64,000 nucleotides of DNA from Tabrizicola_A sp964393035 (lineage in GTDB: Bacteria > Pseudomonadota > Alphaproteobacteria > Rhodobacterales > Rhodobacteraceae). This document shows positions 1-8,183 of the stretch, in pieces. Position 1 is the stretch's first letter, and every line of letters starts with the position of its first letter. The stretch spans positions 62,001 through 126,000 of the forward strand of contig CAYMRX010000003.1 of the NCBI GenBank assembly GCA_964393035.1, in the 5' to 3' direction. A program made the position numbers and the translations under genes. Under the pieces are notes generated by a model, which was not told where the DNA came from, made no database searches, and saw nothing but the letters and a program-made list of their open reading frames with translations.

Positions 1-165
1 ATCCTCACCTTGCTGGGCGGGGGCCCGGGCGATTCCTTTCGAACCACGGCGCAGAATGTGCCGCAGGGCGTTTGGGGCCAAACGGGCATCACGCCCGCCG
101 CAAGGCGGGTCCAATTTACAACGGCGCAGGCATTACGGCCTGGTCGGAAATGGAGCCGGGCCTGA
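1..165 (+). CDS. possible 3' end of an upstream gene (partial)
   Basis: Frame 1 is open from the window edge to a TGA at 163-165, giving a 54-residue C-terminal tail. The first 35 or so codons mostly end in G or C, as real genes here do; the last dozen do not. No family is recognisable. Given the neighbours it may belong to the polysaccharide cluster, but this is only a reading-frame argument. A 6-bp hairpin with a GCAA loop (94-109) lies inside it, without a following T-run. Bases 166-229 hold nothing I can name. Confidence 0.35.
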   Translation: MLTLLGGGPGDSFRTTAQNVPQGVWGQTGITPAARRVQFTTAQALRPGRKWSRA

Positions 166-229
166 GATGTCCAGACACGAGATCTTGTTGCAACGCCCCG
201 TCTGGCGCGAAAATATGGAGTTTTCGGCC

Positions 230-1102
230 ATGACCGAAGACAAATCGGAAGACCGTCATATGGCGCGCGGTATGGTCGCCTCGCTGTTTCGCCCCGGCCA
301 GACCGTCGCCCATCCGCCGATGACGCTGGATCTGATCAAGGGGCGCGAGATCTTTACCGCGCCGCTGGCACCGCTTTGCGTCAATCCTGCCAAGGTCTGG
401 GAATCGCTGTCGCCGGTGCAGTTGGTAGCGGAAAAATTGACTGGAAACGGTTTGTTTCCAATTTCTTCCCAACAGCCTGCCGCCCTTGCCATCGATCAGT
501 TGCGATCCAAGCTTTTGCATGGGCTGGGCGCGCAGGGCTGGAAACGCATTGCCGTCACATCGCCGACCCATGGCTGCGGCAAAAGCGTTGTCGCCACCAA
601 CCTTGCGCTGTCTTTGGCCCGCCGTCAGGCCAGTCGCACCGCACTGGTTGACCTTGACCTGCGCAGCCCCAATCTGGCCAATCTTCTCGGGCTGAGCGAT
701 GCGCCGGATCTGGCCGATTTCCTGACCGGCGAGCAGCCCTTGGAATCCGTATTCCGCCGCTTTGGCCGCACGCTGGCGCTCGGCCTGAACAAAAGCCCGG
801 TCGATATGGCAGCAGAGGCGCTGCACAACCCGGATACGGTCGAAGCACTGGCCGCCATGGTCGAACAGCTGGACCCCGAGGTGGTGATCTACGACATGCC
901 GCCCGCCCTTGGCAGCGATGACCTTTTGGCCATGGCCCCCTCTTTGGATGCGGTTCTGCTGATCGTTGACGGCACCAAGACCTCCCCCGACGAGGTGCGC
1001 GCCTGCGAGCGGTTGCTGCAAGACCGCATCCCCCTGATGGGCGTGGTTCTGAACCGCGCGCAGGACCGGGTCATGCAGCATCACGCCTATGGCAAGGCTT
1101 GA
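230..1102 (+). CDS. CpsD/ExoP-type polysaccharide ATPase (BY-kinase-like)
   Basis: A 290-residue cytoplasmic P-loop protein of the MinD/CpsD (bacterial tyrosine kinase) fold. It has a deviant Walker A, SPTHGCGKS, with Lys118, a Walker A' segment VDLDLRSP and a Walker B segment VVIYDMPP. In this family the protein partners a Wzz-like membrane protein to control polymerisation and export of capsule or exopolysaccharide; such a gene starts 3 bases downstream. GGAG at 217-220 is 9 bases before ATG 230, which favours this start over ATG 215 or 56. The C-terminus (HHAYGKA) has a single Tyr and no tyrosine cluster, so autophosphorylation of the classical kind is doubtful; it may act as an ATPase only. 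Confidence 0.82.
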   Translation: MTEDKSEDRHMARGMVASLFRPGQTVAHPPMTLDLIKGREIFTAPLAPLCVNPAKVWESLSPVQLVAEKLTGNGLFPISSQQPAALAIDQLRSKLLHGLGAQGWKRIAVTSPTHGCGKSVVATNLALSLARRQASRTALVDLDLRSPNLANLLGLSDAPDLADFLTGEQPLESVFRRFGRTLALGLNKSPVDMAAEALHNPDTVEALAAMVEQLDPEVVIYDMPPALGSDDLLAMAPSLDAVLLIVDGTKTSPDEVRACERLLQDRIPLMGVVLNRAQDRVMQHHAYGKA

Positions 1103-1105
1103 CCC

Positions 1106-2443
1106 ATGGGGCAGATCCAGTCGTTTGACGAGTTGCTGAACTTTCTCGCCCGCCGCCGCACCCTTATTCTGGCGGTGGCGATCATCGGCGCGCTTTTGTC
1201 AGCCCTTTACGCCAAATCGCGCCCTGACAATTTTGAAACCGCGGCGGTCATTCAGGTGCAAAGTGCCGCGGTGCAAGGCACAGAGGCGCAGCGCGTCAGT
1301 GTCGCCGCCGCCACCTTGCAAGCGATCGAGCAGCAATTGACCACGCGCGAGAATCTGACCGCCGCGATCGAACGCCACAAGCTTTATGCAGGCCTGCCCC
1401 TGTCCATGGATAAAAAGATCGACCTGCTGCGGGCCTCGGTCAGTTTTCAAGCGGTCGATTCCGCGGCCGGGCAAGCCTATGGCGAGGCGCGGAATCTTTC
1501 CGCCATCCTTGTCTTCGCCCGCATGGGCGAGGCCGATCTTGCCGCCCGCATTGCCAATGATTTTGCACAAAGCCTGTTGGACATGTCTGCCGCCAACCAG
1601 CGCAGCAAGGCCGATCAGAATGTGGCCTTCTTCCGGGAGGAGGTGGACCGGATCGGCCGGGATATCGCCCGGCTGGAGGCCGAGACTGCAGCCTACAAGA
1701 ATGAAAACGCCGGGGCCTTGCCGGAGCTGCGCGATGCAAAGCGCGATGAGCTGGTGAATCTGGACACCGATCTGCGCCAGTTGCGGCAAGACCGCGTCGC
1801 GCTAGAGGGCGAGACGGCCCAGATCAACGCAAAGGCAACGCTGCGGGAAACCGACCGCCGCGCGCTGGAGGACATCGCCGCCCGGCTCGCCGTGGTTGAC
1901 GCGCAACTGGCCAGTGCCACGGCGCGTTCGGACGCGTTGCAGGCCGAACTGGCCACCTCGCCCGAGGTGGAGCGTGTATTGGCGGGCTATGAGCGGCAAC
2001 TGGACCAGTTGCGCAGCCAGCACGATGCGGTCACCGCACGGATGGCACAGGCAGAAACCGATGCCCGGCTGGCCGAAATGCAGCAGGCGGAACGCTTTAC
2101 CCTGCTTGAGCGGGCCATTGTTCCCGAAAGCCCGATGGGCGGTGGCAACAAGAAGCTGGCGATTGCCGGGGCGCTGGCCAGTCTGATCGCTGGCCTTGCG
2201 ATTGCCTTCACGCTGGACCTTTTGCACCCCGTGGTGCGCACCGCCGCGCAGATGGAACGCCAGTTGGATCTGCGCCCGGTGGTCGTGATCCCCGAGGTCA
2301 CGCCACCGAAAACCACGGCACCGGGCGAGGGCCTGATGCAGCTTCTGGATGACCCGACCAAGCCGGTATTTGGCCTCCCCCGTTACGCCGTGATCGCCGG
2401 CGCGGCCACCTTGGCCCTGCTTGCCGCTGCGGCTCTGGTCTGA
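1106..2443 (+). CDS. Wzz/GumC-like polysaccharide chain-length protein
   Basis: A 445-residue inner-membrane protein. It has a first membrane helix at about residues 17-36, a long charged coiled-coil periplasmic region (about 130-330) and a second helix at about 347-370 that begins after an ERAIVPESP segment typical of Wzz/GumC C-termini. An extra hydrophobic helix closes the protein. Proteins of this family set chain length of O-antigen or exopolysaccharide with a CpsD-type ATPase, which is encoded immediately upstream (3-base gap, so one operon). The ATPase is a separate gene rather than fused, as in CpsC/CpsD systems. An intrinsic terminator follows. Confidence 0.85.
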   Translation: MGQIQSFDELLNFLARRRTLILAVAIIGALLSALYAKSRPDNFETAAVIQVQSAAVQGTEAQRVSVAAATLQAIEQQLTTRENLTAAIERHKLYAGLPLSMDKKIDLLRASVSFQAVDSAAGQAYGEARNLSAILVFARMGEADLAARIANDFAQSLLDMSAANQRSKADQNVAFFREEVDRIGRDIARLEAETAAYKNENAGALPELRDAKRDELVNLDTDLRQLRQDRVALEGETAQINAKATLRETDRRALEDIAARLAVVDAQLASATARSDALQAELATSPEVERVLAGYERQLDQLRSQHDAVTARMAQAETDARLAEMQQAERFTLLERAIVPESPMGGGNKKLAIAGALASLIAGLAIAFTLDLLHPVVRTAAQMERQLDLRPVVVIPEVTPPKTTAPGEGLMQLLDDPTKPVFGLPRYAVIAGAATLALLAAAALV

Positions 2444-2457
2444 CCAGCCCCAATGCA

Positions 2458-2490
2458 AAAGCCCGCCCCATTTGGGGCGGGCTTTGTTTT
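2458..2490. terminator. bidirectional intrinsic terminator
   Basis: A perfect 9-bp GC stem, gcccgcccc (2461-2469) with ggggcgggc (2474-2482), is flanked by AAA on the left and TTTG then TTTT on the right. It sits between the convergent Wzz-like and sugar-transferase genes and can serve both strands. Confidence 0.9.
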
Positions 2491-2509
2491 AATCGCAGGC
2501 CGCAGGTGC

Positions 2510-3205
2510 TTAGTAACCCGTGCCCCTCAGCATCACGCCGATCGTGCCGAACAAGATCTTTACATCCGTTTTCAACGACAGCGCTTCTTCATAGGCAGTG
2601 TCATATTCCGCCCGCGCCTCAAAGGTTGTGCGGTTGCGACCCGCGGTTTGCCAGAACCCCGTGCAGCCCGGCCGCAGCAGATAATAGGCCACGCCCGGAT
2701 AGATCACTTGTTGGCTTAACATGATCGGCCGCGGACCGACGAGGCTCATCTCGCCCAGCAGCACATTCCACAGTTGCGGCAACTCATCCAGCGAAGTCTG
2801 CCGCAAAATCTTGCCCACCGAGGTGATGCGCGGATCGTGCTTCAGCTTCTGCGTGGTGTCCCATTCCACTCGCGCCTCGGGATGGGCGGCGAGATAGTCT
2901 TCCATCCGCTCATCCGCGTCACTGACCATGCTGCGCAGCTTCCACATCCGAAAGCGCCTGCCCCCCTTGCCGACGCGCATCTGGCTGTAAAACGGCTTGC
3001 CGCCATCGCGGGCCACCGCCACAGCAAGGGCCGCGACAACAGGCACAACCACCGGCGCAGCCAAAAGAATGATCGAAATATCAAGAACCCGCTTGAAGGC
3101 ATGGCGATAAAGGCCCGTGCGCGGCGGCATTGCCTGGGCGGCCTGCACATTGGCATCGCCCGGCAATCCGAGGCCGGCACTGAATTCGGGAAAGGTCATC
3201 GTCAT
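2510..3205 (-). CDS. exoY: undecaprenyl-phosphate sugar transferase (ExoY/WcaJ-like)
   Basis: A 231-residue bacterial sugar transferase. It has one N-terminal membrane/re-entrant helix (about 44-66) preceded by FKRVLDI and followed by the family blocks FYSQMRVGKGG, MWKLRSM, TSLDELPQLWNVL and GEMSLVGPRP. It would transfer the first sugar-1-phosphate to undecaprenyl phosphate on the cytoplasmic face, starting repeat-unit assembly. Length and the absence of the extra N-terminal helices of WbaP make it the short ExoY type. It converges with the Wzz gene. The sugar (galactose or glucose) cannot be told from sequence. ATG 3199 is an alternative start. Confidence 0.85.
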   Translation of the reverse strand: MTMTFPEFSAGLGLPGDANVQAAQAMPPRTGLYRHAFKRVLDISIILLAAPVVVPVVAALAVAVARDGGKPFYSQMRVGKGGRRFRMWKLRSMVSDADERMEDYLAAHPEARVEWDTTQKLKHDPRITSVGKILRQTSLDELPQLWNVLLGEMSLVGPRPIMLSQQVIYPGVAYYLLRPGCTGFWQTAGRNRTTFEARAEYDTAYEEALSLKTDVKILFGTIGVMLRGTGY

Positions 3206-3575
3206 TGTTGGTCACCCGACTACAATGCAAAGCGCATGGCGGCGGATCAGCCCCATCTTTACGGCAAAAATAACCGTTTCGTCCCCCAAAAAGGATCGAA
3301 TGATGTTGAAATCGCAGCACAAAATCGCACTCTACAAGCACGCCCCCACCTGACATTTTACAGGCAGGACCATGGGGTTGGCGAGTGCAGACTTCTTAAT
3401 TTCGCCACATTGATGTCAAGTTTACCTTGAATTCTCGCCAAAACTCGCCTTTTTGTTGCCGCAATTTGCCAGAAAACAATCTCAGGCAGAAAGCCTCGCA
3501 CATCCGCACCGCGAAGCGATTCGCTTCGGCGCCAAAGGCAAAGTCTCTGTGCAATTGTTTTGGGAAGGCGCCCAA
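3206..3575. other. AT-richer intergenic region with short palindromes
   Basis: This 370-base stretch has no coding frame with the local codon bias. It should contain the promoter of the ExoY-like gene. It holds an 8-bp palindrome with a one-base centre (CGAAGCGA-T-TCGCTTCG, 3512-3528), a 5-bp repeat TCAAG-N5-CTTGA (3416-3430) and runs of C/A. An open frame at 3358-3888 on the minus strand has atypical codons and overlaps the better supported small gene; I do not call it. Confidence 0.6.
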
Positions 3576-3758
3576 TCAGGGGCGACGAAACTCCGCTGGC
3601 GAAGGCAGCCTTGCCAGTGCAAGAAACGACAAAACGGCAATCATTCCACCCATTTGGTAGGAAAGCAGCATATGCACGACCCCCAGGTCCTGCGGCAGAG
3701 AAAAGCAAAAACCCGCAATCCCACCGAGCACCGCCGACACAAGCACACCTGCGAGCAT
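3576..3758 (-). CDS. small two-helix membrane protein, unknown function
   Basis: A 60-residue protein with two predicted membrane helices: residues about 3-20 (small residues, GVLVSAVLGGIAGF) and about 30-50 (LLSYQMGGMIAVLSFLALA). They are separated by a short loop and followed by a basic, proline-containing tail. The start ATG 3758 is preceded by AAAGGAG with 5 bases of spacing, the canonical ribosome site, which is the main reason to believe the gene. I do not recognise a family. It lies alone between the sugar transferase and the flippase, in the same direction as both, so a role in the polysaccharide machinery is possible but unproven. Confidence 0.6.
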   Translation of the reverse strand: MLAGVLVSAVLGGIAGFCFSLPQDLGVVHMLLSYQMGGMIAVLSFLALARLPSPAEFRRP

Positions 3759-3939
3759 TGTCACTCCTTTTGGCCGTCTCGTGCAGTCTTTGCGCGAACT
3801 GGAAACAATTCCAGTAAAAAATAGCCACCCCTGACAAAAACCGCTGATTTTGGCGCCATTTCAACAGCGCAACCAAGGGGTGCAACAAAAACGGAACAGC
3901 CTTAGATATATTGTCAATACATCAATCCGGGGCTTCGGG

Positions 3940-5283
3940 CTAAAGACCCAATGACCCGTGATTGATCCACAGAATTCCCGCGACCAGAACCGCCGCCAGC
4001 AGGAAAAACGTCAGATCATGGCGCACATCCCAAGCCATATGCTTATGTGCGAGCCACGCGATTCCCGGATGCAGCACGGTCAACGCCAATCCTTGCGCGA
4101 TCAGCGCGCCCCAAAGCCCGGCCATCTCCATGCCGATCAAGAATGCCGCGGTCTGCACCCCTGCCTTGATCGCCATCAACAGAAAGTAATTGCGGGAATC
4201 CCCGGCCGCCAGCGCCGATTGATCATAGGTCATGCCGATGGCCGCAGGCATTTGCACCATGGCCATAAGAACCACCACCAGCCCCGCCGACTGATAGCGC
4301 GCATCATAAAGCAGCCCCACCAGAGGCACCCCGATCACCCCCAGCACCGCCAACAGCACCAGCGTCCCGCCCGATACCAGATAGCGCAGCCGCCGCATCT
4401 TCCGCGCATTCTCTGCCGAAGCGGCCGGGTGATGTTCACGGTAAAGCGGAATCAGAATGCGTCCGGTCACCGCCCCGGCCAAAAGTATGGGAAACGAGGC
4501 CAGAAACCATCCGATGTTGTAAATCCCCAACTCGGCCGTGGTCAGATAAGCGCCGAAAATCGCCTTGTCGCCCTGCGACAGCAAAAAGCCACAGGCTGTT
4601 GACAGAAAGATCCACTTGCCAAAGTGGATCAGATCGCGCCCCGCCTCACGATCCCAGCGAAAGCTGTTTGGCCGCCCCGGCAGCCACAGGTGCATGACGA
4701 TCAGCTTGACCAGCGCGCCGATGATCGCCCCGACCACCAGCGCCCAAACCGATTTCAGCACAAAGGCCAAGGCAATCATTGATAAAATGCCAATCACCTG
4801 CGCCATAAGGTCCAGAAAGGTGACGCGGGCCAAAAGAAGATGGCGGTTTGCCGTATCAATGCGCGTCGGGTTGAAACCGGCGATGAACAAGGTCAGCCCG
4901 GCGGCGGGCAAAAGTTGCAGCAGGTCCGGCGCGGCATAGATCCACGCCATCGGCCAAGCCAGCGCGCAGGTCAAAAGCCACAAGACGGCCCCCCGCACCA
5001 CATCGAAACTGAAGGCGGTGTCCAGAAATTCCGGCTCGTCGCCGCGCGGATGGCGGCTGATGGCAGGGCCGATTCCCATGTCGGAAAACATCGACAACCC
5101 AACCAGCGCCACCGAAACCAGTGCCATGATGCCAAAGGCTTCAGGAAACAAAAGCCGCGTCAGAATCAGATTTGACACCAGCCGCAACCCCTGCGTCACC
5201 GCATAGGCCCCCGCCGTCAGCATCGAACTGGTGAGCGCGCGCTGGAACAGGGTCTTGGGCTGAGGGGCATGAGGCATCGACAT
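3940..5283 (-). CDS. Wzx-like lipopolysaccharide/EPS flippase
   Basis: A 447-residue polytopic membrane protein of the polysaccharide transport (PST/Wzx, MATE-like) superfamily. About 12-14 hydrophobic helices span the whole length, and the N-terminus (SSMLTAGAYAVTQGLRLVSN, then LTRLLFPEAFGIMALV) is typical of this family. It would flip lipid-linked repeat units across the inner membrane in a Wzx/Wzy pathway. The open frame continues upstream to 5430, but MSMPHAPQ at 5283 (or 5277) is the natural start; no strong ribosome site separates these two. It is divergent from the glycosyltransferase at 5464. No Wzy polymerase is visible in the window. Confidence 0.82.
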   Translation of the reverse strand: MSMPHAPQPKTLFQRALTSSMLTAGAYAVTQGLRLVSNLILTRLLFPEAFGIMALVSVALVGLSMFSDMGIGPAISRHPRGDEPEFLDTAFSFDVVRGAVLWLLTCALAWPMAWIYAAPDLLQLLPAAGLTLFIAGFNPTRIDTANRHLLLARVTFLDLMAQVIGILSMIALAFVLKSVWALVVGAIIGALVKLIVMHLWLPGRPNSFRWDREAGRDLIHFGKWIFLSTACGFLLSQGDKAIFGAYLTTAELGIYNIGWFLASFPILLAGAVTGRILIPLYREHHPAASAENARKMRRLRYLVSGGTLVLLAVLGVIGVPLVGLLYDARYQSAGLVVVLMAMVQMPAAIGMTYDQSALAAGDSRNYFLLMAIKAGVQTAAFLIGMEMAGLWGALIAQGLALTVLHPGIAWLAHKHMAWDVRHDLTFFLLAAVLVAGILWINHGSLGL

Positions 5284-5463
5284 CTTGCGGAAAGCTATAG
5301 CCGCACTGTGCCAAAAAGAAGGCGGGAAACGTGCCTCGGTTTTCCCCGCGCCCTTGCGGCAATACTGTGCAAAATTCTGCGGCAGGTGAGGACTCGTTAG
5401 CTCTTTGGCCTTAGTCTTGCCGCAACTCACGCCTATCTGGCGGTGGTCATTTCAGGGTGTCAC

Positions 5464-6684
5464 GTGAAACTCGCCTATCTGGTCAACACGTATCCACGCG
5501 CCTCGCATACCTTCATCCGGCGCGAAATTCAGGCGTTGGAACGTATTGCCGTTCCCGTGCATCGCTTTGCCATGCGCTCCGACCGTGATGCTCTGGTCGA
5601 TGCGGGCGATATTGCGGAAGACTACCGCACCGAACATGTGCTGGAGATGGGGCTGATCCGCCTGATCGGCACCGCACTGGGCTGGATGGCCCTGCACCCC
5701 GCCTCGACCTTCGTGGCGCTGGCGCGCGCCTGGGCCTGTGGCGCGCGGGGGGCCGGCGGGCCTTCGGGCACCGGCGGGCGATTGCGCCACCTGATCTATC
5801 TGATCGAGGCTGCCTATATCGCCCGGCGCTGCCAAGACTTGGGCATTGGCCATCTTCACGCCCATTTCGGCACCAATTCCGCCACCGTCGCGCTGTTGGC
5901 CCACAGCCTTGCCGGACCGCAATTCAGCTTTACCGTGCATGGGCCTGAAGAATTCGACGCCCCTCTCGCCCTGTCACTGCGGCAAAAGATCGAAGGCGCG
6001 GCCTTTGTCGTGGCAATTTCTTCCTTTGGCCGCAGCCAGCTTTGCCGCTGGGTTGCGCCCGCTGACTGGGACAAGATCAAGGTGGTGCATTGCGGCATTG
6101 AACCAGACCGTTTCCCGCTGCCGGTGGCGCTGCCCGGCGGGGGGCCGCATCTGGTCGCCGTCGGGCGGTTTTCGGCGCAAAAGGGTTTTGGTCTTTTGAT
6201 CGAGGCGATGGCCATTGCCGCCCCTTCGCTGCCGAATCTGCATCTGACGCTGGTTGGCGACGGAGAGTTGCGCAAACAGATCAAAGGCTTGATTGAGAAA
6301 TTCGGGCTTAGCCCCCGCATCACGCTGACCGGCTGGCAGGATGAGGCGGGCGTCAGAAAGGCGCTGGACTCTGCGCAGGCCCTGATCCTGCCCTCCTTCG
6401 CCGAAGGGCTTCCGATGGTTCTGATGGAGGCGATGGCCAACGGCCGCCCGGTGATCGCCACGGCCATTGCGGGTGTGCCGGAACTGGTGAATCGCGACGC
6501 AGGCTGGACGGTGCCCGCAGGCGATGCCATGGCCTTGGCAACAGCCATTCATGCCTTGTCACAAATGCCGCCCGAACGTCTGGTCGAAATGGGACGCGCC
6601 GCCCGCGCCCGCGTGTTCGAACGCCACGATATCGACCCTCTCGCCAGCACGCTGGCCAACCATTTCCGCGAGGCCGGCGCATGA
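5464..6684 (+). CDS. GT4 family glycosyltransferase (colanic-acid WcaL-like)
   Basis: A 406-residue GT-B glycosyltransferase. The N-terminal domain opens with KLAYLVNTYPRASHTFIRREI, a signature of WcaL-type enzymes. The C-terminal domain has LVAVGRFSAQKGFGLLIEA and the E-x7-E motif in SFAEGLPMVLMEAMANGRP, which binds the sugar nucleotide. It likely adds a sugar to the lipid-linked exopolysaccharide repeat at the cytoplasmic membrane. I start at GTG 5464 because homologues begin at this lysine-leucine; an in-frame GTG at 5443 is also open. Its stop overlaps the next start by 4 bases, so the two are translationally coupled. Confidence 0.85.
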   Translation: MKLAYLVNTYPRASHTFIRREIQALERIAVPVHRFAMRSDRDALVDAGDIAEDYRTEHVLEMGLIRLIGTALGWMALHPASTFVALARAWACGARGAGGPSGTGGRLRHLIYLIEAAYIARRCQDLGIGHLHAHFGTNSATVALLAHSLAGPQFSFTVHGPEEFDAPLALSLRQKIEGAAFVVAISSFGRSQLCRWVAPADWDKIKVVHCGIEPDRFPLPVALPGGGPHLVAVGRFSAQKGFGLLIEAMAIAAPSLPNLHLTLVGDGELRKQIKGLIEKFGLSPRITLTGWQDEAGVRKALDSAQALILPSFAEGLPMVLMEAMANGRPVIATAIAGVPELVNRDAGWTVPAGDAMALATAIHALSQMPPERLVEMGRAARARVFERHDIDPLASTLANHFREAGA

Positions 6685-7448
6685 GTGATTTCACCCTTGC
6701 CTGCGCCAGCCATTCCGAGGCGATCCTGTCGGCCAATCTGGCCCGCTCCCCGCTTTTGGCAGCGATCCCCCTGCATGTGGAAAAAGACGCGCCGTCGGCT
6801 GCCGTCGCCTATAACCGGGCGCTTGACGCAACCACCGCGCCTGTTGTGATCTTTGCCCATCACGATGTCTATCTGCCGCCCGGATGGGACCGGCTTTTGG
6901 CCGCACGCCTGGCCGAACTGCCGCCCGATTGGGCCGTTTTTGGCAGCTTTGGCATCGGATTGGATGGAACGCATGTCGGCCCCGTGTGGTCCTCCTCCCT
7001 CGGGTCGATCGTTGGCCGGGTGCCGATGGCATCCGTTCCGGTGCAGGCCTTTGATGAGTTGCTGATCGTTCTCAACCGCAGCGCAGGCCTGCGCTTTGAT
7101 GAAACGCTGCCCGGCTGGCATCTTTATGGCACCGATATTGTGCAAACCGCCCGCGCGGCGGGGTTTGGGGCCTATGCCGGTGCCCTGCCCTGCATCCACA
7201 ATGACCGCTACCATGGCGCACTTGGCACCGATTTTGATGAGGCCTACCGCTTCATGCAGCGCAAATGGGCCGCCGCCCTGCCCATTCGCACCCCAATCAC
7301 CAAGATCAGCCGCACCGGCCTGCATCTGCGGCGCGACCGCTGGCGCAATCGGCAATCCACCGACATCCGCGAGAGCATGGCCATCGGCACCGATCACCCG
7401 GTTGAAACACTGGCCGCGCGCTGTGGCTGGTCAAGCCTGCACCCTTAG
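6681..7448 (+). CDS. GT2-like glycosyltransferase
   Basis: A 255-residue GT-A-type protein resembling the Glyco_tranf_2_5 group. It has an N-terminal nucleotide-binding half with YNRALDATTAPVVIFAHHDVYLPPGWD, in which HHDVY takes the place of the DxD metal motif. Later come an aromatic acceptor-side block (LPGWHLYGTDIV) and HNDRYHG. It overlaps the upstream GT4 gene by ATGA and probably acts on the same polysaccharide. Its 3' end overlaps the convergent esterase by 18 bases. Donor and acceptor cannot be inferred. Confidence 0.7.
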   Translation: MSDFTLACASHSEAILSANLARSPLLAAIPLHVEKDAPSAAVAYNRALDATTAPVVIFAHHDVYLPPGWDRLLAARLAELPPDWAVFGSFGIGLDGTHVGPVWSSSLGSIVGRVPMASVPVQAFDELLIVLNRSAGLRFDETLPGWHLYGTDIVQTARAAGFGAYAGALPCIHNDRYHGALGTDFDEAYRFMQRKWAAALPIRTPITKISRTGLHLRRDRWRNRQSTDIRESMAIGTDHPVETLAARCGWSSLHP

Positions 7449-8066
7449 GGCCGCCGCGACCGCTGTCGCCAAAAGCGCATGGTTTTCCGCATCGAAATGC
7501 ACGCCATCTTGCGGGCTGACCTGCATCACTTGACCCGCATCCAGAAAATGCACCCCGCGCGAGGCCGCCAAGGCGCGGTAATGGCCGGGCAATTCCACGC
7601 CACGCCGATGCGCGCCGTAAAACTGATTGGCAATCGGGCCAACGCCCTCCATCACCGGCGGCGGGCAAACCAGCAGCACGCCAAACCCGTTGTGGCGGGT
7701 CTGCATCTCGGGCGATTGGGCGATATCCAACAGCGCGGCAATCCCGCCGGTGATCAGCTCGGGGCTGGCGCCAAACCGGGCCTTGGCGTCATTGGTTCCC
7801 AGCATGAGAACCAGCCAGTCAATCGGCCCATGGCTTTGCAGCGCAATCTTCAGCCCGTCGATCCCGTTCATGATCGGGCCCATCACGGCGTCGCCCCATT
7901 GCGCGGTGCGCCCCGGCAGACCTTCCTCCACCAGATCCCAGCCCAAGGCGCGCGCCATCCGGGTCGGCCAGCGCACCTCTGCACCAAAGCGGCGATACTC
8001 ACCTTCTGCCTGCATCGGCGGGGTGCCATGCGTGTTGCTGTCACCAAAACACAGAACCAAGGTCAT
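7431..8066 (-). CDS. SGNH/GDSL-family arylesterase
   Basis: A 211-residue cytoplasmic SGNH hydrolase. Block I is FGDSNTHG with nucleophile Ser10, block III is LMLGTNDAK with the oxyanion Asn, and block V is DGVHFDAENH with the Asp-x-x-His of the triad. Proteins like this are usually annotated as arylesterases or acyl hydrolases; the physiological ester is unknown. The start at 8066 follows CGGAG with about 7 bases of spacing. A much longer open frame extends upstream to 8816, but that part is antisense to the thioredoxin gene. No signal peptide is present. Confidence 0.82.
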   Translation of the reverse strand: MTLVLCFGDSNTHGTPPMQAEGEYRRFGAEVRWPTRMARALGWDLVEEGLPGRTAQWGDAVMGPIMNGIDGLKIALQSHGPIDWLVLMLGTNDAKARFGASPELITGGIAALLDIAQSPEMQTRHNGFGVLLVCPPPVMEGVGPIANQFYGAHRRGVELPGHYRALAASRGVHFLDAGQVMQVSPQDGVHFDAENHALLATAVAAALRVQA

Positions 8067-8183
8067 CGAGCATCTCCGTTTTCGGCAAGCTATCCGGCCC
8101 CCCGCAGCCGGTAAAGCCTGCCCCTTCAAATCCGGCCCAAGCCGTCGCATATAGGGCCAAGCAATTTCGTATGAGGACATGAC

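Noticed and set aside
3800..3815. CTGGAA-acaa-TTCCAG hairpin upstream of the small membrane gene as a terminator for wzx
   Set aside because: On the minus strand the T-run precedes rather than follows the stem, so it is not a Rho-independent terminator.
3358..3888. 176-codon minus-strand open frame between exoY and wzx
   Set aside because: Irregular codon use and composition, no ribosome site, and it overlaps the 60-residue gene that has a canonical one.
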